In this document: positions 1 through 5,721 of the stretch, piece by piece
Layout: each line of letters opens with the position of its first letter
Numbering within the stretch: position 1 is the stretch's first letter
NCBI GenBank assembly: GCA_007116605.1
Contig: SKID01000096.1
Span: 1 to 11,807, forward strand
DNA from: Tissierellia bacterium
GTDB lineage: Bacteria > Bacillota > Clostridia > Tissierellales > Dethiosulfatibacteraceae
Reading direction: 5' to 3'
DNA: 11,807 nt
Translations under genes and position numbers: made by a program
The notes under the pieces: model-generated
Told to the model about the DNA's origin: nothing
Database searches by the model: none
The model's input: only the letters and a program-made list of their open reading frames with translations

Positions 1-378
1 ATACACTTCTCTTATTCTATTGCTATAAACAGTGACTGCTCGATCAGGTCGAAGACCTATCTCTCCTCCTGGGGAATAAGCATCTTTTTTTCTTCTTTTT
101 TTAAAAGATGTATAATGATTGACCATAGAATCAATATTTCCACTATTCACTAAAAACCCCAATCTCGGTTCTCCTAACACTTTAAAAGACTCCAATATTT
201 TCCAATCTGGTTGGGCAATAATGCCTACTTTATAACCATGTAAAGTAAGCATTCTTGATATAATTGCCGCACCAAAAGACGGATGATCTACATAAGCATC
301 TCCTGTTACAAATACAAAATCTAAATAATCCCAACCTCTTCTATTCATGTCTTGTTTATTAACCGGTAGAAATTCCAT
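1..378 (-). CDS. ygiQ: YgiQ-family (UPF0313) radical SAM protein, N-terminal part only
   Basis: The first 126 codons are present and the rest runs off the left edge. The translation opens MEFLPVNKQDM, then shows DFVFVTGDAYVDHPSFG, GYKVGIIAQPDW, LGFLVNSGNIDSMVNHY and DAYSPGG, which are hallmark blocks of the N-terminal domain of the YgiQ family. The CxxxCxxC iron-sulfur motif that makes the family radical SAM enzymes lies beyond the window, so cluster binding cannot be seen. The substrate is not established for the family. The ATG at 376-378 is chosen because AAAGGA (385-390) lies 6 nt upstream and the family normally begins at this point. A repeat copy (426-559) sits directly upstream; I see no convincing sigma-A promoter between them. 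Confidence 0.9.
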   Translation of the reverse strand, partial: MEFLPVNKQDMNRRGWDYLDFVFVTGDAYVDHPSFGAAIISRMLTLHGYKVGIIAQPDWKILESFKVLGEPRLGFLVNSGNIDSMVNHYTSFKKRRKKDAYSPGGEIGLRPDRAVTVYSNRIREVY

Positions 379-425
379 TATTTGTCCTTTCTTATCATTT
401 ATTACATACACATTCTACTAAAAAG

Positions 426-559
426 TTTATCCGATGACTAACAGTGCTAAATCTCCCACTTCCTAAAGCGGGGAATAATATAAGAAAAGTCCGTGGATAA
501 GGGTCTCTAACATTCAGGTGGCGTTTCAAACGTCATCTGAATCCAAGATTCCTGTTAAT
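426..559 (+). repeat. Repeat copy A: full-length 129-bp IS200/IS605-like palindromic element
   Basis: The element (431-559) follows TTTAT (426-430) and ends at TTAAT (555-559), a one-base variant of the TTGAT end seen in other copies. Landmarks shared with copy E are CCGATGACTAAC at the left, a left hairpin around TCCCACTT (about 454-473), a GTGGATAAGGGTCTCTAA middle block, and a right hairpin. The right hairpin runs ATTCAGGTGGCGTTT (512-526) against AAACGTCATCTGAAT (528-542), pairing along its full length with two G-T pairs. Similarity to the other copies stops at both ends. It has the same 129-bp length as copy E. There is no coding capacity and no terminal inverted repeat. Confidence 0.75.
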
Positions 560-754
560 CATATTATATCACATATCACTTTATCTAGGTCATGGATTGA
601 ATCTATAATTTTCTGATGTCTAGCCATGCTGCGCCTTTAAAATCATCTGTGATTTAAAGTGCCACATCCTTAGATTATTATTTCTAATTTTCAAATAATA
701 TTTGTTGCTCCACATAAGGTGAAGCTCACCTCTGACAATCATCCTTCAATATTT
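560..754. other. Gene-free stretch between repeats A and B with an imperfect hairpin
   Basis: No gene is visible. The clearest structure is a hairpin at 631-662, pairing CTTTAAAATCA (635-645) with TGATTTAAAG (650-659) with one bulge, extended outward by GATGT (615-619) against ACATC (664-668). A smaller perfect stem AGGTGA-AGC-TCACCT lies at about 718-732. The hairpin contains TAAAATCATCTG, identical to 12 nt of the right hairpin of repeat copy D, so this may be a decayed element of the same family. That link is weak because the flanking bases do not align well. Confidence 0.35.
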
Positions 755-828
755 TTTACACGATGACTAAGTGTCCTAAGATTTTCACTTCTTAAAGTGG
801 GAGATAAGTAATATAGCGTCCTGTTGAT
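755..828 (+). repeat. Repeat copy B: internally deleted element (69 bp)
   Basis: TTTAC (755-759) is followed by ACGATGACTAAG and CCTAAGATTTTCACTT, then the left hairpin (CACTT with AAGTG, extended by T-G pairs), GGGAGATAAGTA, and directly the right tip GCGTCCTGTTGAT (816-828). The whole middle block and right hairpin are missing, yet both extreme ends are kept. That pattern is typical of deletion derivatives of small mobile elements. The distal TTGAT end matches copies D and E exactly. Confidence 0.65.
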
Positions 829-853
829 ACAATAAATGCTTTAATTATTTCAT

Positions 854-886
854 AAAAAAACCTTTCTATAGCAGAAAGGCTTTTTT
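854..886 (-). terminator. Rho-independent terminator after the fatty acid transporter gene
   Basis: CCTTTCT (861-867) pairs with AGAAAGG (873-879) around a 5-nt loop. Read on the minus strand the stem is followed by a run of seven T; on the plus strand there is also a T run, so it could work both ways. It lies about 65 nt beyond the stop codon of the 944-2281 gene and is placed to end that transcript before repeat B. Confidence 0.8.
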
Positions 887-943
887 ATTATTATTAAGCA
901 TTTTCAATTTCATTAAATAAAATAATGCTTTCTTTAAATTTAA

Positions 944-2281
944 TTATAAAATGAGGAACCCTAACACAGCAATCACACCAGTTACAATCAGTGTAATGAC
1001 ACAGTATCCCATAATATCTCTTGCGCCTAGACCAGCAATTCCTAATGCTGGCAATGCCCAGAAAGGTTGAATCATGTTAGTCCATGCATCTCCCCAAGCT
1101 AAGGCCATAGCTGTTTTTGCTGCAGGTACGCCTAAAGATTGTCCCGCTGGCATCATGATAGGACCTTGAACCGCCCATTGTCCTCCACCAGAAGGTACAA
1201 AGAAGTTAACGATACCAGCACTTAAGAAAGTAAATACTGGGAAAGTTGTCGCTGTTGAAATACTAACAAAACCGTTTGAAATCACGCCAGCTAGTGAAAC
1301 ACCCTCAGCATTTAGACCTGTCATCATTCCCATAATACCTGCATAGAATGGGAATTGAAGAATGATCCCTGATGCCCCTTTAGCACCTTCAATCACTGCA
1401 TCAATATAGCGTCTAAGTGTACCGTGTAGCAATATCCCAACAAACATAAAGATAAAATTAACAATATTCAATCCCAAATCAAACCCTTTAGTTGTAAAAT
1501 GGAATACAATATAAGCAAAACCCATTAAAGTCACAATCGCCCAAATTATTTTACTGTTTTCCATTTTTTCAGCCGGTGTTTTTGATACATAATCTTTTGG
1601 TTCTGGTTCAACCAATAAGTCGGGATCAACTACTACAGTTTTATCTGCTTCTGGATGCATTGCTTTTACCACAAAAGGCATCACAATAAGTATGACTGCT
1701 GTAATAATCAAGTTTAGTGGAGAAAAAATCGTTAAACTGGTTGGAACTGCCTCTGTTAAAGCACCCCCTGTTGCACCTAAGCCACCTGCAGAAGAAATCG
1801 TTAATGGAATAGATCCGGATAAACCACCGTGCCATACCACCATACCTGAATATCCTGCTGCAATTAAAAGACGATAATCTACTCCTTTAACTTGTCTTGC
1901 CATCTCTTTTGCTAGTAATGCACCAATGATTAATCCAAATCCCCAATTAATCCAACAAGCTACTAATGCAACAAAAACTGTAATCATAACCGCAGAAGCT
2001 GGGCTTTTCGCTGTACTACCTATGGCTGTTAAAATTTTCTTAAATACTGGCGCTTGAGCCATGGCGCTTCCTGTTACCAAAATAAGTACCATCTGCATAG
2101 AAAATGCTAGCAGTGCCCAAAATCCATTACCCCAATGCGTCACCATATCCATCGGTCCTTGACCCGTTAAAATAAGTCCCAAGACCACAACAATAAAAGA
2201 AAGAATAACTGCAAACAAAAATGGATCTGGCAAAAATTTGTTTACTATCGTTACACAAGCATTCGTAAACTTTTTAAACAT
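944..2281 (-). CDS. atoE: Short-chain fatty acid transporter, AtoE family
   Basis: This 445-residue integral membrane protein has about ten or more hydrophobic segments; the clearest are near 21-40, 55-72, 97-123, 189-206, 244-262, 272-287 and 424-445. A charged, presumably cytoplasmic, loop lies at about 207-243. The conserved blocks PSGGGQWAVQGPIMMPAG (363-380) and AWGDAWTNMIQPFWALP (395-411) are typical of AtoE/TIGR00366-type carriers of acetoacetate, butyrate and similar acids. Length is normal for the family and the frame is intact. AAGGAGG lies 6 nt before the ATG. It has its own promoter with a perfect cre site, so it is probably repressed by CcpA during growth on preferred sugars. Butyrate kinase lies just upstream on the same strand, consistent with butyrate or a related acid as substrate. 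Direction of transport cannot be read from sequence. Confidence 0.88.
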   Translation of the reverse strand: MFKKFTNACVTIVNKFLPDPFLFAVILSFIVVVLGLILTGQGPMDMVTHWGNGFWALLAFSMQMVLILVTGSAMAQAPVFKKILTAIGSTAKSPASAVMITVFVALVACWINWGFGLIIGALLAKEMARQVKGVDYRLLIAAGYSGMVVWHGGLSGSIPLTISSAGGLGATGGALTEAVPTSLTIFSPLNLIITAVILIVMPFVVKAMHPEADKTVVVDPDLLVEPEPKDYVSKTPAEKMENSKIIWAIVTLMGFAYIVFHFTTKGFDLGLNIVNFIFMFVGILLHGTLRRYIDAVIEGAKGASGIILQFPFYAGIMGMMTGLNAEGVSLAGVISNGFVSISTATTFPVFTFLSAGIVNFFVPSGGGQWAVQGPIMMPAGQSLGVPAAKTAMALAWGDAWTNMIQPFWALPALGIAGLGARDIMGYCVITLIVTGVIAVLGFLIL

Positions 2282-2311
2282 TTGATCCTCCTTGGTATAT
2301 TGAATTGTTAT

Positions 2312-2325
2312 TGAAAACGCTTACA
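2312..2325 (-). promoter_or_regulatory. CcpA catabolite-responsive element (cre)
   Basis: Read on the minus strand the site is TGTAAGCGTTTTCA, which matches the Firmicute consensus TGWAANCGNTNWCA at every fixed position. It overlaps the predicted transcription start (about 2324) of the transporter gene, a position where CcpA binding normally represses. Confidence 0.8.
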
Positions 2326-2330
2326 TTTTC

Positions 2331-2358
2331 ATTATACTATAGTTCACTGAATTTTCAA
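2331..2358 (-). promoter_or_regulatory. Sigma-A promoter of the fatty acid transporter gene
   Basis: The -10 box is TATAAT (2331-2336) and the -35 box TTGAAA (2353-2358), with a 16-bp spacer. The expected start near 2324 falls inside the cre site. Confidence 0.65.
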
Positions 2359-2388
2359 GGGGTCTCGTATAAAAATACAAAACCCCTT
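2357..2388 (-). terminator. Hairpin after butyrate kinase, possible weak terminator
   Basis: AAGGGGT (2357-2363) pairs with ACCCCTT (2382-2388), with an inner GTAT/ATAC stem and an AAAA loop. It is about 125 nt past the butyrate kinase stop. The minus-strand tail is GAAAATT rather than a T run, so termination would be inefficient. It abuts the -35 box of the next gene, so it might instead affect that promoter. Confidence 0.4.
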
Positions 2389-2511
2389 AAAAGAAGTGCA
2401 ATCAATTTTAGTTAAGTCGTTCATTTTTAAACTTATTAAAACAAATCATGAATCGGTCATTGATTTTGATTATGAGATTCTAACCTGTTTTGCCTTGTAA
2501 TTTTTTGTCCC

Positions 2512-3576
2512 TTACTCAGTAAATTCATGAGCTTTTTCTTCATCTCTCAAAACTCTTAAGACACCAAAGGTTAATGCTTCCATTTCATTTTCACCGGGCA
2601 TAATTTCTACAGGACTCATCCAGGCTACCCTTTCTTGGACCCAATCCATTAACATTTTTGAGTAAGCCAATCCTCCTGTTAAGATGATGGCATCCATCTG
2701 TCCTTTAACCACTGTAGCAAGCTCTCCGATACCTTTTGCTATTTGATAAGCCATCCCTTCATAAATCAGCTTAGCAGTTTCATCTCCATCATGGATCTTC
2801 TTTTCTACATCTCTTGCATCCACCGTATTTAAGTACGCTTTCAAACCGCCATTGCCGCGCATTTTCTTAGTTATATCCTGTTTGGTATATTTGCCAGAAA
2901 AGCACATATTAGCCAATGGCCTACACGGAACTCTACCTGATCTCTCTGGAGAAAAAGGGCCTTCATCATCTGACACTAAATCAATCATCTTACCCTCTTT
3001 ATGAACAGATAAAGTAATGCCTCCTCCTAAATGAGCCACTACAAAGCTACATTCCTCATAAGGTTTATTAAGTTTCTGAGCCATTTTTATAGCACAAGCC
3101 CTCATATTTAGTGCATGCAATAAACTTTCTCTCTCTATTTCCGGAATACCTGATATTTTTGCAATCGGTTCCATCTCGTCAACAGCAACCGAGTCATAAA
3201 TATAAGCCTTTACACCTACTAGTTTAGCAATTTCATAAGCGATCATTCCTCCTAAATTAGAAGCATGTTCTACTTTAGGACGATTTTGTAATACATCTAG
3301 CATTAACTCATTCACTTCATAAGCTCCTGACTTTACAGGTGGGAGCACACCACCTCTGCCTACTACAGCAGCTAACTCATGAATATCAAATTGATTTTTT
3401 TCTAAAAATGCAATGACTTGATCTTTTCTAAATGCATATTGATCTGCTACTTTATTAAATTTTTCTAATTCATCATCGGAATGCCTCAGTGTCTCTTCAA
3501 AGATTTCTTTTTCATCTTCGTAAATTGAAATTTTTGTCGAGGTAGACCCAGGATTAATGGCAAGTATTTTATACAT
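2512..3576 (-). CDS. buk: Butyrate kinase
   Basis: This 354-residue cytoplasmic kinase of the ASKHA/acetokinase superfamily interconverts butyryl-phosphate plus ADP with butyrate plus ATP, the last, ATP-forming step of the Ptb-Buk route. Motifs are NPGSTSTK (8-15, phosphate-binding), VGRGG (72-76), HLGGG (182-186) and DEGPFSPERSG (204-214), all in the usual order. The length matches characterised Buk proteins. AGGAGG sits 7 nt before the ATG. The usual partner gene ptb is not adjacent: the upstream neighbours are a DNA-repair pair and a repeat, so buk appears to be transcribed alone from its own promoter. A branched-chain or isobutyrate kinase role is possible, since the family overlaps in substrate. 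Confidence 0.93.
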   Translation of the reverse strand: MYKILAINPGSTSTKISIYEDEKEIFEETLRHSDDELEKFNKVADQYAFRKDQVIAFLEKNQFDIHELAAVVGRGGVLPPVKSGAYEVNELMLDVLQNRPKVEHASNLGGMIAYEIAKLVGVKAYIYDSVAVDEMEPIAKISGIPEIERESLLHALNMRACAIKMAQKLNKPYEECSFVVAHLGGGITLSVHKEGKMIDLVSDDEGPFSPERSGRVPCRPLANMCFSGKYTKQDITKKMRGNGGLKAYLNTVDARDVEKKIHDGDETAKLIYEGMAYQIAKGIGELATVVKGQMDAIILTGGLAYSKMLMDWVQERVAWMSPVEIMPGENEMEALTFGVLRVLRDEEKAHEFTE

Positions 3577-3603
3577 GAAAACCTCCTAACTTTTCTTTGT
3601 TAC

Positions 3604-3632
3604 ATTATAGCAAAAAATATTCCTGTTGATAA
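3604..3632 (-). promoter_or_regulatory. Sigma-A promoter of butyrate kinase
   Basis: The -10 box TATAAT (3604-3609) has a TG extension (TGC-TATAAT). The -35 box is TTATCA (3627-3632), with a 17-bp spacer. The expected start is about 20 nt before the buk start codon. The -35 region overlaps CCTGTTGAT, identical to the right tip of the repeats in this window. Confidence 0.6.
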
Positions 3633-3687
3633 CAAGAAATTAATTCACCCACGAAATTTATCTTGTTGATTGAAAATTTTCATTGCT

Positions 3688-3761
3688 TTTACACGGTGAT
3701 TAACATTGCTAAGACTCCCACTTAATACTATCAAGTCCCTAGATAAGGATCTCTATTTGAT
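3688..3761 (+). repeat. Repeat copy C: truncated, diverged element (69 bp)
   Basis: TTTAC (3688-3692) is followed by ACGGTGATTAAC and GCTAAGACTCCCACTT, clearly the left end of the family. Then comes AAGTCCCTAGATAAGGATCTCT, matching the middle block of copies A and E. The 3' arm of the left hairpin and the entire right hairpin are missing. A TTGAT at 3757-3761 may be the retained end or may be chance. It lies 27 bp beyond the stop codon of the 3789-4028 gene. Confidence 0.5.
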
Positions 3762-3788
3762 GTTCTTTAAGGTCATTTGCCAAGCAGT

Positions 3789-4028
3789 TCATTTTTTAAA
3801 CAAAAACCACTTTTGAGTGTCAATTTCATATTTTAACTCATATAAGTAATTTTGTTGGTGCATACAAGTAAACACCCACCTTTCGTTACCTGCTAGTTTT
3901 TCTTTTTGCCTCTTGATTATTTTTTCTACTCTTACGACTTTATCTTCATAACGAAATTTAGCAGGCGTTATTTTGCCATCAATATCAAATACCGCAATCA
4001 TTTCTATCGGATGATTTAATAATTTCAT
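3789..4028 (-). CDS. Small conserved companion protein of the Y-family polymerase, function unknown
   Basis: This 79-residue protein has no signal peptide or membrane segment and is basic in its middle (KIIKRQKEKLAGNERW). I do not know a function. From memory, proteins beginning MKLLN-PIEMIA and ending in an ELKYE-x-WFL-type strand recur next to dinB-like genes in Clostridia; I cannot verify this here. It starts 10 bp after the polymerase stop, and its GAGG ribosome binding site overlaps that TGA, so the two are almost certainly co-transcribed and under the same LexA control. A role in translesion synthesis or SOS is therefore inferred from context only. No good terminator follows; repeat copy C lies immediately downstream. 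Confidence 0.75.
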   Translation of the reverse strand: MKLLNHPIEMIAVFDIDGKITPAKFRYEDKVVRVEKIIKRQKEKLAGNERWVFTCMHQQNYLYELKYEIDTQKWFLFKK

Positions 4029-4038
4029 AACTATTACC

Positions 4039-5292
4039 TCACAAAAGACTACTCATGTCAGGATAATCATCATCTGGATAGCCTCCTAGTAAGGGTTCTA
4101 ATCCAGAATGAACATAGCAGCCTCTCATGACTGAGTAAGTTCCATATTTATCTCTAATCCTATCAATGACCGGATCCAAAGCTTCCATCTTATAGTCTAT
4201 CTGACTGTTAAACCAATGAATTTGTTTGCGATAGCTCCATTCTAGATTAGAAAATCTAACACTAAAGTGTCTAATGGGTTTGCCATCCCAAATCTCACTA
4301 AATAATTGGATTGCTTCTTGATACAATGTCTGTGTCACATCGGTAAAAAAAGAAAGTTTCCTTTGCTTCCCAAAATTTAAAAACTCAGACGATTTAATTC
4401 CTACAGAAACAACATTACATACCAAATTTGCTTCTCTTAATCTTGCCGACGCTGTTTCTACTAAACTTAACAAAATATGCCTTGCTGTTTCTTGGTCTAT
4501 GACATCAAAGGCAATTGTGCTCCCATTTCCAATGCCTTTAAAGGGTAATCCTTCTTTTTTTACAAATATAGAATCATCTATCCCTTTTGCATATTGCTGA
4601 ATTAAACGACCATGAGATTTCATTAAAGTCTCCAAAAGGCTGGTTTCGCAGGATGCCAACTGTTCAATTGTTTCTATTCCTATTCTTTGCAACTTTATCT
4701 TTGTTTTGTTGCCCACCATAAACAACTCTTCTACGGGCAATGGCCAGAGTTTATGAGGGACTTCTTCAGGAAACAAAGTATGTACTTTGTCAGGTTTTTC
4801 AAATTCAGAGGCTTGTTTTGCTAATAATTTACAATTAGAAATGCCAATATTAACGGTATAACCAAATTCTTTTTTGACTTTCTCTTTCAAGAAGAAAGCT
4901 CCCTTTTCAACACTCTTCTGTATGATTGAAGTTCCTGACATATCCATAAAACACTCATCAATGCTAAAAACTTCTACAAGAGGCGTATAAGACATTAATA
5001 ATTCTCTTAGTTTTTTACTTGCTTTTACATAGACATCATATCTCGGCGGAATCACTTTTAATTTAGGACATATTTGCCTTGCTTCCATCAGTGATTGTCC
5101 TGTTTTTACACCCATTTTTTTAGCAGGAATAGATTTTGCTAATACAATACCATGTCTCTTTTTTTCATTTCCTCCAATGGCATAATAATCCTCTAATAAA
5201 TTTTCATCTCTTCCTATTTGTCTATAATAGGCTTGGTGCCAAGATAAAAATGCCGAATTGACATCAATATGAAAAATAATTTTGTCAGACAC
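4039..5292 (-). CDS. dinB: Y-family translesion DNA polymerase, DinB/Pol IV type
   Basis: This 417-residue error-prone polymerase copies past damaged template bases. The N-terminal palm carries the metal ligand D10 in HIDVNSAF, with F15 as likely steric gate, and the catalytic pair D112-E113 in SIDECFMD. A helix-hairpin-helix thumb region (about 183-215, VGNKTKIKLQRIGIETIEQL) and a little-finger domain (about 250-355) follow. The tail PDDDYPDMSSLL shows no classic QLxLF clamp-binding motif. The start is GTG (5290-5292): GGGAGGG lies 7 nt upstream, and the reading begins at the expected SDKIIFHID. A LexA box and TATAAT lie just upstream, so SOS induction is likely. It could also be named in the UmuC/YqjW branch; the polymerase call itself is secure. 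Confidence 0.9.
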   Translation of the reverse strand: MSDKIIFHIDVNSAFLSWHQAYYRQIGRDENLLEDYYAIGGNEKKRHGIVLAKSIPAKKMGVKTGQSLMEARQICPKLKVIPPRYDVYVKASKKLRELLMSYTPLVEVFSIDECFMDMSGTSIIQKSVEKGAFFLKEKVKKEFGYTVNIGISNCKLLAKQASEFEKPDKVHTLFPEEVPHKLWPLPVEELFMVGNKTKIKLQRIGIETIEQLASCETSLLETLMKSHGRLIQQYAKGIDDSIFVKKEGLPFKGIGNGSTIAFDVIDQETARHILLSLVETASARLREANLVCNVVSVGIKSSEFLNFGKQRKLSFFTDVTQTLYQEAIQLFSEIWDGKPIRHFSVRFSNLEWSYRKQIHWFNSQIDYKMEALDPVIDRIRDKYGTYSVMRGCYVHSGLEPLLGGYPDDDYPDMSSLL

Positions 5293-5305
5293 AATCAGCC
5301 CTCCC

Positions 5306-5319
5306 AGAACGTATGTTTG
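5306..5319 (-). promoter_or_regulatory. LexA (DinR) SOS box, with dinB promoter at 5324-5352
   Basis: AGAACGTATGTTTG fits the Gram-positive consensus CGAACRNRYGTTYG at all but the first base. It sits just upstream of the ribosome binding site. A TATAAT (-10) lies at 5324-5329 with a weak -35 (TTTTCA, 5347-5352) 17 bp away, so the expected start falls within the box. LexA would block transcription until DNA damage. Confidence 0.75.
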
Positions 5320-5381
5320 GTTTATTATATCACGGTCAATTTATTTTGAAAAGCTTTTGCCTTAAATATTTATGAGATCAA

Positions 5382-5423
5382 TAAAAAGATCCATGGCCGA
5401 CCTTCTTAGGCAGGCGATGGATC
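5382..5423 (-). terminator. Second, tandem terminator after the AOR operon
   Basis: GATCCATGGCC (5388-5398) pairs with GGCGATGGATC (5413-5423) with one mismatch. On the minus strand the stem is followed by TTTTTATT. It is 40 nt beyond the first terminator (5463-5492) and before the dinB promoter, so it appears to back up termination of the AOR transcript. Confidence 0.6.
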
Positions 5424-5462
5424 GCTCATACTATTAAGTTTTCAAATTATCCTATTGACAAT

Positions 5463-5492
5463 AAAAAGCTGGACATTGCTGCCCAGCTTTTT
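5463..5492 (-). terminator. Rho-independent terminator of the AOR-MoaD operon
   Basis: AAAAAGCTGG (5463-5472) pairs with CCCAGCTTTTT (5482-5492) around a short loop. It begins 1 nt after the stop codon of the MoaD-like gene, and on the minus strand it ends in a T run. Confidence 0.85.
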
Positions 5493-5493
5493 A

Positions 5494-5718
5494 TCATCCT
5501 CCACCTACCGGTGGGAATAAAGACACCACATCTTTATCTTTTAAAATCGTTTCACTGTCCACTTTAATTCCATTGACCAATAAAATAGCCACATCTTCTT
5601 CTTGAATGTCAACTTTTGTCAATAATTCTTTGACAGAGATAGATTTTTCAAATGGAATCACTTCTTTTTTTACACCATTTTTCCTAAAAGTAGCAAAATA
5701 ACGAACCTCTACTTCCAT
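5494..5718 (-). CDS. MoaD/ThiS-like ubiquitin-fold sulfur-carrier protein linked to AOR
   Basis: This 74-residue beta-grasp protein (MEVEVRYFATFRK start, LLVNGIKV in the core) ends in PPVGGG. The exposed C-terminal Gly-Gly is the part that is adenylated and thiocarboxylated in MoaD and ThiS. The start codon is 3 nt after the AOR stop, so it is the second gene of that operon. Small MoaD-like proteins often accompany tungsten-dependent AOR genes, where they probably supply dithiolene sulfur for the pyranopterin cofactor; that is the likely job here. ThiS-type or other sulfur-carrier use cannot be excluded, but no thiamine gene is near. The activating MoeB/ThiF-like enzyme is not in the window. 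Confidence 0.85.
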   Translation of the reverse strand: MEVEVRYFATFRKNGVKKEVIPFEKSISVKELLTKVDIQEEDVAILLVNGIKVDSETILKDKDVVSLFPPVGGG

Positions 5719-5721
5719 TGA

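Noticed and set aside
426..559. The repeats as T-box or riboswitch leaders.
   Set aside because: They are on the strand opposite to all genes, show no T-box motif, and deletion copies keep only the tips, which fits mobile elements better.
3604..3625. A sigma-54 promoter for butyrate kinase (AGGAAT-N-TTTTTTGC with GG-GC spacing of 12).
   Set aside because: The -24 half lacks the TGGCA core, and an extended -10 sigma-A promoter with 17-bp spacing overlaps it and fits better.
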